Shown here: piece after piece, positions 50,835 to 63,852 of the stretch
How the letters are laid out: each line of letters begins with the position of its first letter
How positions within the stretch are numbered: the stretch's first letter is position 1
Assembly: GCF_932526225.1 (NCBI RefSeq)
Contig: NC_064040.1
Location: 6,607,181-6,671,180 of the forward strand
DNA: 64,000 bases
Direction: 5' to 3'
From: Nematostella vectensis
Lineage: Eukaryota; Cnidaria; Anthozoa; Actiniaria; Edwardsiidae
Program-made: the position numbers and the translations under genes
The notes under the pieces: model-generated
Database searches by the model: none
What the model was told of the DNA's origin: nothing
Seen by the model: the letters and a program-made list of their open reading frames with translations, nothing else

Positions 50835-51407
50835 ATGTACGAGCCAGAACGTGAGACACAAAAAAGCCAAGGAATAAAAAAAAAGTAGAAAAAAAAGCCA
50901 AAATATTAGATAGCGTCACAGTAAACAAGTCCTAGGCGCCAGATACAGCTTGAATATTGATGGTTGAAATAACGTGAAATAGAGCTGCATTTCGTTTCTT
51001 TCTATGCGAAATCGAATTTTGATTTGCACAACCCAAAGCCAGACAGAAGACTCGCTAAAACGTTTCACGTGCCTCATTTTTTTTATATATATTTTTATCA
51101 TTAAATCAAAGTTTTGTGACATAACTGAAAAAATAATATCGAAAATACCATGACTATTTGAACAGATTCAAAGTCTGAGTATTCGCTGTATGTTCCCTCC
51201 ATTTTAATAAAATAGGACATGTCCATTCCTGCAGATTAATTATTTAAAGCGCCAACTTAGCCCAATTATATAAGCCACCTTTTTTCACATGAAGACATGC
51301 ATCGCATCGTATCGAATTAGTCATTCAGCGACAATGTCACGGTTCTCATTCACGCGCGCAATCTCGTCTCACGGAATTTTACTTTTCACACACTGCACTA
51401 TAGTAAT

Positions 51408-51492
51408 GCGTAGTTCCAGAAAATATCCACCCCCCCTGATATTTTCCCATTGAGGGGGTCGGAGGTATGACCCCCCACCCCTCTGGAATTTT
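51408..51492. mobile_element. Fragment of the 30271-type MITE
   Basis: GTAGTTCCAGAAAATATCCA and the following C tract, GGAGGTATGACCCC and TCTGGAATTT match the element at 30271-30447. Only part of it is present. Confidence 0.6.
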
Positions 51493-51538
51493 TATTTTGG
51501 GTGCCCATCTTCTTATGCACCCGCGCCCTAATGGAAGC

Positions 51539-52442
51539 ACAGGGAGCCCACTCAAATCAGCGCATTGTTTATTTAGCATGTGCTTTGGACTACGTTTATG
51601 AATATCAATTAGGTCACGAAGTTCTCAATAAAACTCCTTCCAAATACATATGTCTTACTCTTTAATGCATCCATTCATGTTTGGAACACTTTTTTATACC
51701 CCTGCGTCGAATTTTTTTCAGAATTATTCGGGCTTTGCAAAAACCTGATTTCAAGCCTAAAGGCTTAAGTTCAGACAAGGGTGGAAAGTTATTTCCAAAC
51801 GCCGTCACACCACTTTTGCTGAATTTATTTGTATTTAAATAAAATCAAAGCAAAAAATAAATTTCTCCACATATATCGCTAAAGTGATACTGGAGCTAAT
51901 TTCCGATGCCAATTACTGCCATTATAAGGCACAGGCGAACGATCAATTGCTATTTATAATTGAACCTTACCTTAAAATCTGTCAGGGAAACATGTCTGAC
52001 CACGACATCTTGGCGAAAAAGTCGACAAAAAAAAACATCCATAGGGGGCAGGAGTTTCTTTGCATTCGATACAAAGAGCCGGGTGGGTCATATTTGCGTG
52101 CTCAAAATACTAATTCTATACCCACCCGACCACTTTTTGTATTGACCGCAAACAAACTCCAGCAGAAGTGGTGTGACGGCGTTTGGAAATAACTTTCCAC
52201 CCTTGTCCGAACTTAAGCCTTTAGGCTTGAAATCGGGTTTTTGCAAAACCCGAATAATTCTGAAAAAAATCGACGCAGGGGTATAAATAAAGTGTTCCAA
52301 ACATGAATGGATGCAATAAAGAGCAAGACATATGTATTTGGAAGGAGTTTTATTGAGAACTTCGTGACCTAATTGATATTCATAAACGAAGTCCAAAGCA
52401 CATGCTAAATAAACAATGCGCTGATTTGAGTGGGCTCCCTGT
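51539..52442. repeat. Large inverted repeat, arms of about 290 bp
   Basis: The left arm (51539-51832) and right arm (52150-52442) are near-perfect reverse complements, beginning ACAGGGAGCCCACTCAAATC and ending TTTGAGTGGGCTCCCTGT. A spacer of about 317 bp lies between. The two arms differ at few positions. It could be a foldback element or a recent inverted duplication. Neither arm codes for a recognised protein. Confidence 0.85.
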
Positions 52443-53467
52443 GGGGCTACGGAGAATGCTCTAGGGTGCAACCTACTCTCTTTCTTCTTCTCTCGGAAAC
52501 GAGTAAGTAAAATGGGCCCTAATACCCGGGAGAGATAAAAAAAAGGCAATAATAAAGTGAGTCCACTATGAAGTCTATTTTCTTTAATTTTTTTTCATTT
52601 TTTCATCACTATACAAATTCTCTTGCGTACTAGAATACAAACCGAGTGCTTGCGTTACCTGTGATTGATTTTACGGTTAAACATATAGGGCGAAAAACAA
52701 AATTAGTGAAAAATAAAAAAAACAACTAGTTGAAAAGACGTGTGTAGTCTTCTTTGGCCGTATTAAAGCGCCGTTTTCAAGATTCACGATTTGAAATTTT
52801 AAACGAAGTGAAAGGTAGGAAAGTATTATTTTGGACATACCTCACGTTCCGTTCACAAAAACCAATTCCTCCCGCTTAATTGCGCTCAAATCACGGCGAC
52901 ATCCTCACAGATAGTTTGAGTCCAACCAGTCCAAACCTCAACGCCTCACGATTCTCTATTGCAGAGGAATCCGGCAGAATATTCGTCTTTTTGTCTTCGA
53001 AATATGTTTGACCACAATTAATTTGGCAACCGTCAAAATTGCCTCGTCCCCGCGAGCGCAAAATCATGCCCATGCACATGTGGCTGCGAAGATTTGGCAA
53101 GAGCCAAAGAGGTCCCTGCCGTGGAAGTGAGCGTCGAAATTGGTGCGCAAATTTTGCACACGATTCCCCTGCCGGGGAAAATTTGTCCTAGCAAAATTTT
53201 GCTAGCCGTGTGGGGGAGTGTGGAAACTTGATTGCATTGTTCTTTACTACAGATTCCGTAAATTTTGGTCATGAGGTGACGAATATCGTAGCGTATAAGA
53301 GTACATACCACGGAAAACTATGGGAAATTTGTTTTTAGCATATGGCAGCCGAAGAGTAGTCACGCTTTTCGACGGCTCCGACTTTCTTGAGTAATTTTTT
53401 CTTTTCAAAGGCGCTCAGAGTTAAAAACCTGCTGGCACCGAACAGAGAGTTTCCTATATTGTTGAAA

Positions 53468-54209
53468 ATGGCTTCTGGCTCAACTGAAAGTGTTTTACAG
53501 AAAATATGCGACACGCTAGAAAGAGTAGAGAGACGGGTGAGAGTGATAGAGAACAGCGTTGCCTGCCTCGAAGAACTTAGAAAAGACGTAAACAACATGA
53601 AAATCGAGTGTGAAAAATTCAAAGATGGCCTAACCGACCTTGAAACGGGGGTGGGCAGCATAGAGGAGGATGTCGCTGAAATAACTGAAAGGTTAGAGAC
53701 CGTAGCAACGAGAGAGACGACAGACCTCCTACTGATCAGAGTTGAAGGTCTCGAGAACAGGTCGCGTAGAAATAATATTATCATTCACAACGTTCCGGAA
53801 GAGGCGGAAAAAAATTCACCCTCAGCCGTTGATTTCGTCCAGAAGTTCCTCAGGAACGAGCTAGAAATACAGCAACCTATCGAAGTCGAGCGTGCACATA
53901 GGTCTCCCAACAAGAAACACCATGACGGATCCGCAAGGCCGATATTCTTCCGACTTTTGCGGGAGAGTGATAAGCGGAATGTTCTAATGGCAGGCGCTAC
54001 AACACTTAAAGGGAAGGAGCTAAAGAAAACAAGAAAGAGCGAATTTTCATCACTGACGACGTGACGGAAGCGGTACAAAAACAACGAAAGCAATTATGGA
54101 AGCGCTTCCTTGAATTAAAGGCTTCGAGACAAGCACCAAACATGATGTGGTCGGTTCCAGCAGCCGTCAAGTACCAGGGCACCGATAAAGTTTGGAGGTA
54201 TATTGGTTG
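53468..54209 (+). pseudogene. LINE ORF1
   Basis: From ATG at 53468 the product has a long heptad coiled coil (LERVERRVRVIENSV ... LETVATRETTDLLL) and then NRSRRNNIIIHNVPEEAEKN, typical of L1-type ORF1 RNA-binding proteins. The frame ends at 54064. Another frame continues with IFITDDVTEAVQKQRKQLWK up to about 54209, so one base has been lost or gained near 54040. Confidence 0.8.
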
Positions 54210-54575
54210 AAAGGACTTTAAATAACATATTTACGCTCAATGGACTATATTTATTTTCCCCTATTTGAACTTGTTTTTTTGTTTTCAAAGACTGATGAAC
54301 ATTATTAGTATAGGGCTGATCAATATAATGAGCCGCCGTCAAATAAGCTATGGAAAAGCCGAAATGCTGGGTCAATGACAATTCTTGTCCGACCTACTAA
54401 AATTGATATTTATGTATTTTTTTGTATTTACATGTGTTCTATGTTTATTTTTTGTATTGTATTTGTATGTTTGGTGTTCTGCAGACTTCTGCTTTGAAGG
54501 AATATTTATTATCCACGCGTTTTTCCTGGTTACTATTTTGGGCCAAAGATGCCAAACTATTTATGAATCGTCGCG

Positions 54576-55345
54576 ATGATTCTAAATTTACTGTCATTAA
54601 ACATTAGAGGGCTAAATATGTCAAGGAAACGCAGGAAAGTTTTCAGATGGCTTCATTTACAGAGAAAGGATATATATTTTTTACAAGAAACATTTTCTTC
54701 AAAACATAATGAGTCTTACTGGAATGCGGAGTGGGGCGCTAATTGCTTCTTCAGTCACGGCACCACGCACTCAAAAGGAGTAATGATCCTTTTCAATCCG
54801 AAACTTGACATTACTGTCAAATCGAGTTTCTCTGACCCAAACGGCCGTTTTATATTGTTAGAGGTATCTCTAGATGGAGAAGGTTTTACGATCCTGAACA
54901 TGTATACACCGAACGATAACAAACAACAGTGTGAGTTTTATGACAAAATTGCAAAGGTACTAAAAGATGCACAGTCATCCAATCTGATAGTTGGCGGAGA
55001 TGCAAATTGCGCGCTAGATTTGGGTCCTACTGGGGAAAGTACAAACAAAACAAAAAAAGTGTTATCAAAGCAATCAGATCTTTACAACTGTCCACTTCAT
55101 TAAAAGACCCCTTTCGACATATACATCCCGACGAAGCAACGTATACTTGGAGAAACAAATCATTTACACGGCGAAGTCGCATTGACTACTGGCAAATATC
55201 AGAATCACTTTTAAATGAGGTTAGAGAGTCTAAAATTATTGATGCCGCATCTACGGATCATTCTGTTATTTGTTTGAGTCTCGGAAGGGACCCCCCGCAA
55301 AGAAACGAGGCCCTGAATTTTGGAAGTTTAACAACGCGTTGTTAA
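54576..55345 (+). pseudogene. LINE ORF2 endonuclease region
   Basis: The start reads LLSLNIRGLN ... DIYFLQETFSS, the usual N terminus of an APE-type endonuclease, then GGDANCALD and, in a shifted frame, YTWRNKSFTRRSRIDYW and STDHSVICLSL. These are recognised endonuclease signatures. The frame shift is near 55040-55080. Confidence 0.82.
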
Positions 55346-55899
55346 AAAGATGAATCCTTTGTCGAAAAGATGCGAGAAAAGATCCCGGTTTTAAAGCAAA
55401 AATACACCGAACTTCACTATGATAAAGGACTACAGTGGGAAATGTTGAAAATGGAAATAAGATCTTTATGTATACAGTAAAAGGAAAGACTGCAGAAACA
55501 AAGAGTTAGATCTCATACGAAACGTAAATAGTTTACAAAGAATAGCTGAACAAGCTCCAACACAAGAAAACACCTCTAAATATTATGCTCAGAAACAAAA
55601 ATTAGATAATATATTAGAAGAGAAAACAAGAGGATGTATCATACGCAGTAAAAGTCGTTTGTATGAAGAGGGGGAAAAAACTCGAGAAAGAAAAACTACA
55701 CTAGTAAATGGATACAAACAATAGAATTGAACGATGGCACAATTGTTTCTGAGGAAGGGAAATTTTATAAGCGGAAAAAAACTTTTATGAAACTCTGTAC
55801 AAATCGTCCCTAGACAAGTCCAACTTGCCAGACGATTTGGATATCTTTCACACCAATGAGAATTTAAGAAAACTAGAGAGACTACAGGGCGAGAGCTGA

Positions 55900-57220
55900 C
55901 TACTTTCTCCGGAAGAATGTTTTGAAGTTTTGAAAAACACCCAAAATAATAAAACACCTGGGTCTGATGGCTTGTCGTATGAATTTTTTGGGATCAAATT
56001 AATTTTCCCCTTGTGGAAAGTTTTAATCATGCATTTCGAACCGGCAAAATGTCCGTCGAACAGAGAAGAGGCGTCATATCTCTCATTCCTAAGAAAGATA
56101 AAAAAATAGAGAATTGGCGACCGGTAACACTACTAAACACCGATTATAAAATAGCGACCGCTGCTAAAGCACAAAGAATAAAAAAGGTGCTCCCTGCTAT
56201 TATTCGACCAAACCAAACGGGTAATATTGAAGGCAGATTTATTGGCGAAAATATTCGATTAATCAATGATATCCTTTATTATACTGATCAACAAAAGCTT
56301 TCAGGAATTGCGCTTTTGATCGATTTAAAAAAAGCATTCGATAGGATCGAGTGGTCATTTTTGCGCAAAGCTTTAGAGGCGATGAACTTTGGCCCTGATG
56401 CTGAGTGGTTTTCGGTATTTTACAACCAGACATCAAGTTGTATTATAAATAATGGGATTGCGTCCGAGTTTTTTCTGTACAAAGGGGTGTCAGGCAAGGT
56501 TGCCCGCTATCAGGAATTCTTTTTGCAGTAGCCATCGAGCTACTTGTTTGCGCAATACAGCACGACCCTAATATTAAAGGAATTAATGTCAACAAAAATG
56601 AGATTAAATATTCTATATACGCAGACGATTTGACTGTCTTTTTAAAAGACGCATGCTCCGGCGAGCAATTATTCGAACTGTTGAATAAGTTTAAAAGTGT
56701 GTCCGGTTTAGAGATTAATAAATCCAAAACTGACGCACTATGGCTTGGTCGCGATAAAGAGAAGCGCGAGACTCCATTGGGTGTGAATTGGCCTAGGCAT
56801 CCGATTAAAGCTCTTGGTTGCTCTTTCTCGTACGACAATGAAATGAACGACAAGTTTAATTTTGAAGACAAAGCGGAAAGTCTACAAAAGCTGCTGCATA
56901 CTTGGAAGGGTAGAAATCTCACCTTACTCGGAAGGATAAATATTGTTAAAACTCTGGGTTTGTCAAAACTTGTTTACTCAATGACCTCACTAGTGTCGCC
57001 GCCCGGGTTTGGTAAGAAAATAGATGGCATCATTTTTTACTTTGCTTGGAATGGTAAAACCCACAAGATAAAGCGATCTACACTAATCGGAGAGAAAAAA
57101 CACGCCGGCCTGAACATGATTGATTTCAATACTTTTGAAAGGTCTTTGAAACTATCATGGGCCAAACGTTTTTTAAGTGATTCTATCGCACCATGGAAAA
57201 TCAAATTTGTTTTTTTATAA
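55900..57220 (+). pseudogene. LINE ORF2 reverse transcriptase region
   Basis: Signatures include RGVISLIPKKDKKIENWRPV, LLNTDYKIATAAKAQRIKKV, ALLIDLKKAFDRIEW and, after a shift near 56500, YADDLTVFLKD, the catalytic box. The C-terminal part continues LGRINIVKTLGLSKLVYSMT. At least two frame changes are needed, so it is inactive. Confidence 0.85.
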
Positions 57221-57781
57221 CACAAACAACGAAAACAGTATTTTTCAAAATCAAAACAGCGCGCGCTTATCGCGGTGTTTGCAGCGCGCGCAGGTAAACG
57301 AAAATTGAAAACTTTACCTTCAAAACCCTTCAGTCTTCGTTACTTTTAGTATCCTTTTGTAAGGATAGAAAATACATTTACTAGAGAAGATTAAGAAAGT
57401 TGAAAAAGAGAAGTTGTAGTTTTGCCCGCGAAGGCCCCGGCAAAAATCGCTGTTGTCAGCACGACGAGCTTGGGCTACCTGTGGGCAGAGGATGAAAAAA
57501 GTTCTTGTCGATTATGTGGAATTATTGCCTTGGTTTTTTTTCCTCAAATTTTTTGATATCCCAAGAAGATCGGGCTGTGAGTCTGTTTTCAGCTAGAAAT
57601 TATTCACTTGTGTCGACGAGAGACAGTTCACATTAAAAAGCGAGCGCAGAGCACAACCACAAGCGACAAGAATGCAACAAAAAAGAAAAACACTGCTAAG
57701 GTGAGTTTCGGACGACGATTTGAATTGAGAATATGACAGTTATTTGGGACAAGAGATCGCTTGTTGCCAACGGTTGCAACG

Positions 57782-58032
57782 TTTTGGTAGCCAGGCCTCG
57801 TAACAAATTCTCACTAGGGATGGAAAGAAGAGAGCAAAGGAAAACAACAATTCAAACGAGTTCTCGACTAAACAAACGTAATGGAGTTAGATGTTGAAGC
57901 TTTCTATTGAAATTCCCTGCGTCAATGTCAATTCTGCCCGTCCCTAACGCGGAAAGTGAGAATTTGTTCTGTCAATTCTGCCAATCACTATCGCGGAAAG
58001 TGAGAATTTGTTACGAGGCCTGGCTACCAAAA
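57782..58032. mobile_element. Short MITE with inverted ends of about 33 bp
   Basis: TTTTGGTAGCCAGGCCTCG followed by TAACAAATTCTCAC at the left is mirrored at 58000-58032. The two arms are essentially identical. The interior has a duplicated GCGGAAAGTGAGAATTTGTT phrase. Confidence 0.75.
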
Positions 58033-59506
58033 AGATCTAGTCCCAAATAGGTCTGACGATGCATTCCGAGGCTCTCGCTGAGGGAAATTTTACGGTACAA
58101 ATCATGGAATTTAACCGTGTTCAAGAGACCATGATATAAGAGAACGAATCCCCGTGGCCCATGATAACGTCCAAGAAAGCTATTTTTAGATTGCGCGAGC
58201 TTGTCAATCATAGCATTCATACATGGTTCGTCGCGCCATATTTGGTTGTGGGCACCACGAGCTAGTACAATTTCACACCAAATTTTTCCCTCTGCACTTC
58301 TTTACTTCGTTCGCTACCTGTTTTTATCCTTTTAGCTTTTCTTCAAGGCTCATGATCACAATGCTACTCCTGGGGTGGTGTCCTGTTATCTGTTAAGTTA
58401 TCTAATGTTCAGTTATCTAAATGTTATATAAATAATTGAACGGGAAGACGTCGGGGAGACGGTGAATTTGGAGTTCATTCAAGATGCATCGTGCAGACTC
58501 CTAAAAAGTTCTTTTTCTCTGCAATTCGGTAAGATAGAATACCTTATATCATGGTCTCTTGGTATAACATAATAACAGTTGTCGCCGGGACGACCACCCA
58601 CACCGTGAATGTGATCAAATCTACACAAGCTCGTAAATGTCAGCAGGAAGCAGCTGAGAAGTCAATAATTCAAATTCGTTGATGACCGTTTTATCCGTGA
58701 AGATTGAACTCTGGACAGCCGACGGTCATACAGTCTGGGCCGAGGGGAAAAAAACCCGTACACGGGTAGAGACCGTCATTTCTTGTTCAATCAAAAAAAT
58801 CCCACCCTCCCTCTGTCCGTCTCACCACCGTTTTCTCACCACCCAAAATATCTAACTTTCAAAATAAGCCAAAAACCTCTAGTTCCGTTGAAACGACCAG
58901 TAAAAATGTCATTTTTGGAGCAAAAAACATGTACGCGCTACAGCTACACCAAGTCAAACGGTGCTGACGCCGTGCGACCTTTTATCTAGCTTTCTATCCC
59001 TTGTTTTCGATAACGACTATTGAGAGTGAGTTTCAAGAAGAATATACCAAAGCAGTACTATGTACAATTGTCTTAAAGGCGTTTGAAAATGAGAAATTAC
59101 TTTATCAAGAAAATGTAGCCAAAAAAAGTCGTTTTTGCCAAACGCCGTCACTTCCATATAAGGTAACTAAAATATTCCTTTGGAGAAACTGCATGATTCT
59201 TGTCATTTTTAAGGTGCTTCGTAAACTTTATGCCTTGTAATCAGAAGAGAGAAACTGTGAACTTTTTGGGGGTGCAAACGCCCTGTGTAAACGGTTGGAG
59301 AGTTTCCAAGCAGAAATGACTTAGAAGACAGTACCAATTAGCGGGCAGTTCGAGTTCTAAGCTCGACTTATTGCTGATCCACTATTAAATTATACAATTG
59401 ATGGAGAGAAAGTCTTCAGAATATTCTTGAATGTTTTCATTCATGTCATTCCTTTGAATTATTACTAAATTTTATCAAGCCTACGCTTTTTGTTTTATAG
59501 ACTAAA

Positions 59507-59854
59507 CCCTTTTTTTTTATAAGAACCTTTTTTTATAAGTACGTCCAGCCTGAGATTTCACCTTTAAGAACATGCTAAAAACATGCCGAGGCTCAGATAG
59601 CAGAATTTTTTTTCTTTTTTAGTCCTGATGCATTCTAAAATGCAGAATCAAATTGTGCTCATACTAACAACCTTTTTATTGCTATTGATCATTACCGTAA
59701 TTATCTTCCTAATATTTCATTGGGTATTATATTCTTATATAACACTAAAATTTAAGAACATCGATAAGAACATATTCAGCCTTAAAATGTCCCAAAAATA
59801 AGAACGGCCCAGCCTCAAATGAAAATTAGACGTTCTTATAAAAAATAGAGTGTA
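59507..59854 (-). mobile_element. MITE family 1, copy 2 (inverted)
   Basis: It is a full-length reverse-complement copy of the element at 5986-6341. It begins TTTTTTTATAAGAACC and ends GACGTTCTTATAAAAAATAG followed by AGTGTA. The interior also matches across its whole length. Confidence 0.75.
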
Positions 59855-60038
59855 ATTTATGAAGAAAGATTGAGTGCCATATCCCTCGAGGCACATAAAT
59901 ACAGTGCAACGTATTTCTTTATCTTTTACCTTGGTTATAAATTATTAATTACAGTCTGTTAAAATCATATTTAGGAGAGGAAGATTACTATTTACATTAT
60001 CTTTCTATTTACTTATTTCCAGTTTTTGTATTCATTTT

Positions 60039-60298
60039 TCTGGTTCACGAACACGACTATTTGGGCTTTTTGTATTTATTTCTATTTACTAAGAGGGAGT
60101 AATAAAAAGATAAATCCATAATAAATAAGATACACCAAACACTGGTATTCGACTCTGCCTAATTTTCGTCTTTCGTCGCAGGGGGTCTGCCCTGAAAAAG
60201 TCTTATTAAAATTTGGCAGAGTCGAATACCAGTTTTTGGTGTATTATATTTATTCTTCTGGTTCACGAACATGACAATTTGGGCTTTTTCTTTTTATT
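60039..60298. repeat. Hairpin element flanked by direct repeats
   Basis: The inverted arms ACACCAAACACTGGTATTCG (about 60132) and CGAATACCAGTTTTTGGTGT (about 60223) enclose a 70-base interior. On either side, TTCTGGTTCACGAACACGAC (60039) and TTCTGGTTCACGAACATGAC (60255) form a direct repeat of about 40 bp. This looks like an element inside a duplicated segment. Confidence 0.65.
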
Positions 60299-61731
60299 CA
60301 TAATAAATAAGAAATATAATAGCGAATGTGTAGATAGCTTAACACAGAGAATGCATTGGACACAAATGGATCGGTCGAAAATTTCATAAGATCATCTCAT
60401 CTTTTCTAAGGCTATTTTTAGGGTTAACTTCATCATGTATTATGGGGCTAAGAATGGCTTATATAGGCTTATCAGTTGATTAGGCCGTTTCAAGTTTGTG
60501 GTTTGATAAAATGCAAGAGCAATGAGATAGTGGTCCCCTAAACGACAGAAGTAAAACAAGAGGCCGAACTTCAATGTTGCTAGAATTTTCTAAGCTTTTA
60601 ATGTGGGCGGCCCCTAGGCGAGCAATTCCTTCTTCATTGATATGAGGATTGAAACAGCTATCTATTTGTTTTAAAGTAGTGTTCTCTATTATCATATATC
60701 ACTTATTGGGAACGTTAAGAGCATTTTAAGGCCCACGCATTACATCTAAGCTTCTAAGTTTCTCAAAAACAATAATAATTGTTTTAACGAAAATTGATGT
60801 GGGGTGAAGGGCATGTGGTTAATTTACGGGGGGATGGAATAAACTCAAACTGTAGGAAATGTTCCAACATGCCCTTGAAACTTCATCAAATCCCTTTTAC
60901 TTTTGTCAAGCAATACAATTTTATGATACGCAAGAAACTCTTCAACTTAATAAAAAACTGTACTTAATTTTATAAAAGCAAGTGAACGAAAATGTCAAAT
61001 AGGGCTTCAAGAACCTTCGTAATTCATTCATTGACAAATATCAGGCGTGTACAGACAGGTGTGCCCCCTCCCCCCTGACAACAACAACAACAACAACAAC
61101 ATATTTTATTAGCACCCTCTATTATACAGATATTACTTATTAAATAAGAAAAGGAGAAAAATAATTATAATTTTTATAATTGGGCACCAGCCGCATTAAG
61201 AAATAGCATAGCTAATCGAGCTTAAGCGGCTCCAAAAACTGGGTCATTTCTTATTAATGAATCTTCAAATACTATGCTTTTTCCTTCAAATACTATGCTT
61301 TAACTATGACTGCGCACCCCCCTCCCCCCCCCCCCCCCCCGCTCCCCCAGCCAATCCTGGGTACGCCTAAATATGTATAACTTGTAGCCATCACTCAATA
61401 ATTAATATCTATATGTACTTTAGGGCCTACTTATTTTTTAACTTGTGTTTTTTTGTGCCGTGTTTTGGGAAAATGTTTTCTTTGTGTATTTGAGATCCAA
61501 ATCGCCAATAGCGGCAGTGCAGAATCGGCGGTAGATTACAGTTTCTTACATAATTGATAGCTTTGAATATTTACTATCTTTCTGCCAACCTACAAGATAA
61601 GCTCAGTTAATGAAAAAAGTCAAGCAAAGATTGACTTCCTTTTCCGTGACGAGAACAAATTCGAACGCAAAATCTATGAAATGAAAAAAATACGATAAAT
61701 GACTTTTTAATAGTATTATAGTTTTAGAGTC

Positions 61732-63829
61732 ATGAAGCTGGTTGTTGTTTGTTTGGTTTTTGTCTTCGCTTCAAATGGAAATTCATCTAGGCAAGGTAAG
61801 AAAGCATGTAACATGTCTTATGTTAGGCTTTGAAGTCTTCGTGTGAGCTTTGTTAACTTTAAAAGTTGAGAACGAAGCCTTAGAGAGAATTAAGCACGGC
61901 CTCTAATTTTCCCCTTCACATTAAATTGTTTTACTTTGGAATAAAGTATGATTCAACTATTTTTATTTCAAAGAAAAATGTCTAATACTAACTAAACAAG
62001 GTATGGAATCGCATCAAGTGTAAGATGCCAGTAACCGGAACACGTATCTATGTCTTGTAAATCATATGGACGTTCATTATTAAAGTCACTACACAAAGCC
62101 AGGAATATTTACAACGCTTCTTATCAATTCAAGATGATTAAACCATAAGTAATATTTTCGACTATTACTGAAGAGTAATTTTTTTTTACATACTAGAATC
62201 AACCCGCCTTCTTTTTATAATATTTAAGATTATTATTGGTAAATGTAAAAATTTTGAAATTAGTCCAAGTTAAGCTGTCTGGTTTATTAAGGATAGGACA
62301 AAATCTTTTAGTTCAATCGGGTAACCTCCTTATATCATTACTACACACTATCATTTAATGATAACTTTGCCACTTGGCAAAAATTGAAGGTTCCAATGCG
62401 GCTCTTCTTAAGGGCGCCAGGTGAAAGCGCCATGCTTCGATTTCAAAAAGTGTTTTTTTTTGGTATTCCAAAAAAGCTGTTGACGTTGTCAAATCAAAAA
62501 AAAATAATATATGGCAAGCGCTGTGTTTGTTAATGAAAATGCCTGAACGTAACCCTGTTCTATTCAAAGGACGGTGCGGCTTTGCTCGTGCTTATTACCA
62601 AAACACAAAAAGATGCTTGCCTGCATAGAAATAATAAAGTGTTAATAAAAGCTTAATTTCTAATTTTCACAGCGTGGATTAAAGAGCTATTGGAGATCAC
62701 AAAATACGAGTGTTATATAATACTCATAAGCAATGACCTATTGCTTATGATTTCTATAAAACAATATCCTCCCGCGCAGAGCTTTCTTTGGGGCAGAGGA
62801 AACGAGCGACTCAGAAAGCTCTGCGCAGGAGGAAAATAAAATAAGGGTTTTCGCGTGAACTGGACGCTTTCTGTAGTATGAAGGAAAGGGGAGTTGCCTC
62901 AATAGATTAAGGTTTCCTTTCTCTTTATTTTTAAATTTATTTTTTCGTGGCATCTCTCTTATTCTTCAGCCTCTATTTTTTCATATTGAAGCCCCAAAAT
63001 ATTTTGGCTGGTCAGTCACGTGTTTGATAAATGAAGGATGAATTTTTATTTTGTTTTGCACGATATTTAAAACACCTGATCTTGATTGCTTTGAGCTCTT
63101 GCGAATTTCGACATAATATTGTAGTCTGTTTCTATAAATAATTACATAGCCTTTTCCCAGGCGTGCACTCGATATTATTTGATACGATGCTTCAAGTAGA
63201 GACAACCACCTTGTTTGTATTGGTCTCGCGAGAGCTGGAGAAGAGGCTAAAACAAGTGAATAAAGATAGAGTTTCCTACAATAAAATAGCCAGCAAACAT
63301 ACTATATCTTCCAGAATCCTTATCTTGTATGACGATGATTCTTTATCTTACATCATTCTCTATCGTGTCACACCAAGAGAGCATGGATGAGAGAGGAATT
63401 CTTTGGTATTGATCTTGAAAATGCGACACAGCGCGCTGGTAAAACCAAAGAGTCCCTTATGTTATTCAAGCTCTCTTGGTCACATCGCTATCCTCTCTTT
63501 CAGACTGCAACAAGCCTTTGGGTCTTGAAGACGGTACTATAAAGGATGATCAAATAATCGCTTCCTCCTCGCACAATAATGACTACCAGACGTACGGTGC
63601 ACATCAGGCGCGCCTTAACAAGCGCACCTGGCCACAGGGATACCGATCGAGCAAAAATCAAAGAATTATGCCGTGGATTAGAGTGAATTTCCCTAAAGTG
63701 ATGGTTGTTACGAGTATAGCAACACAAGGTTACGGGGGCTTGGATGTGGAGGAGTGGGTTGAGACGTATTTATTAATGTATCTAGATGGAGACAAATACA
63801 ACGAGATAAAACGATCGGCTGGACAGTTA
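61732..63829 (+). CDS. Gene E: polycystin-1-like paralogue, 5' end only
   Basis: Exon 1 (61732-61795) is a signal peptide (MKLVVVCLVFVFASNG) ending in phase 1, exactly as in gene B. Exon 2 (63504-63829) begins DCNKPLGLEDGTIKDDQIIA and has IRVNFPKVMVVTSIATQGYG, the F5/8C core. Its donor is TTA|GTACGT in phase 0. The rest of the gene lies beyond the window; its domain order is inferred from genes B and D. It has diverged much more from B and D than they have from each other in this exon. It starts a new plus-strand gene divergent from gene D. Confidence 0.85.
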
Positions 63830-63852
63830 GTACGTATGTTCATATACTTTTG

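Larger units (their letters stand above)
47817..53339. other. Intergenic region upstream of gene D
   Basis: No coding exon is recognised. The stretch holds two degenerate MITE family 1 copies (48911-49253, 49735-50834), a MITE fragment (51408-51492) and a large inverted repeat (51539-52442). The promoter of gene D must lie at its left end; no TATA-like box was convincing. Confidence 0.55.
53340..57220 (+). mobile_element. L1-like (L1/Tx1 group) non-LTR retrotransposon, decayed
   Basis: The element has an ORF1 with a coiled coil, then an APE-type endonuclease and a reverse transcriptase. It is broken by several frameshifts and stops, and is therefore inactive. The start near 53340 and end near 57220 are estimates. 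No poly(A) tail or target duplication was identified. Confidence 0.8.
57221..61731. other. Intergenic region between the LINE and gene E
   Basis: No gene is recognised. It contains a MITE at 57782-58032, MITE family 1 copy 2 at 59507-59854, a hairpin element at 60136-60245, an (AAC)n run at 61078-61101 and a C tract near 61321-61340. The other short open frames are not supported. Confidence 0.55.

Noticed and set aside
51884-52192. 102-codon frame in the spacer of the large inverted repeat
   Set aside because: It runs into the repeat arm and has no recognised domain; it is probably chance.
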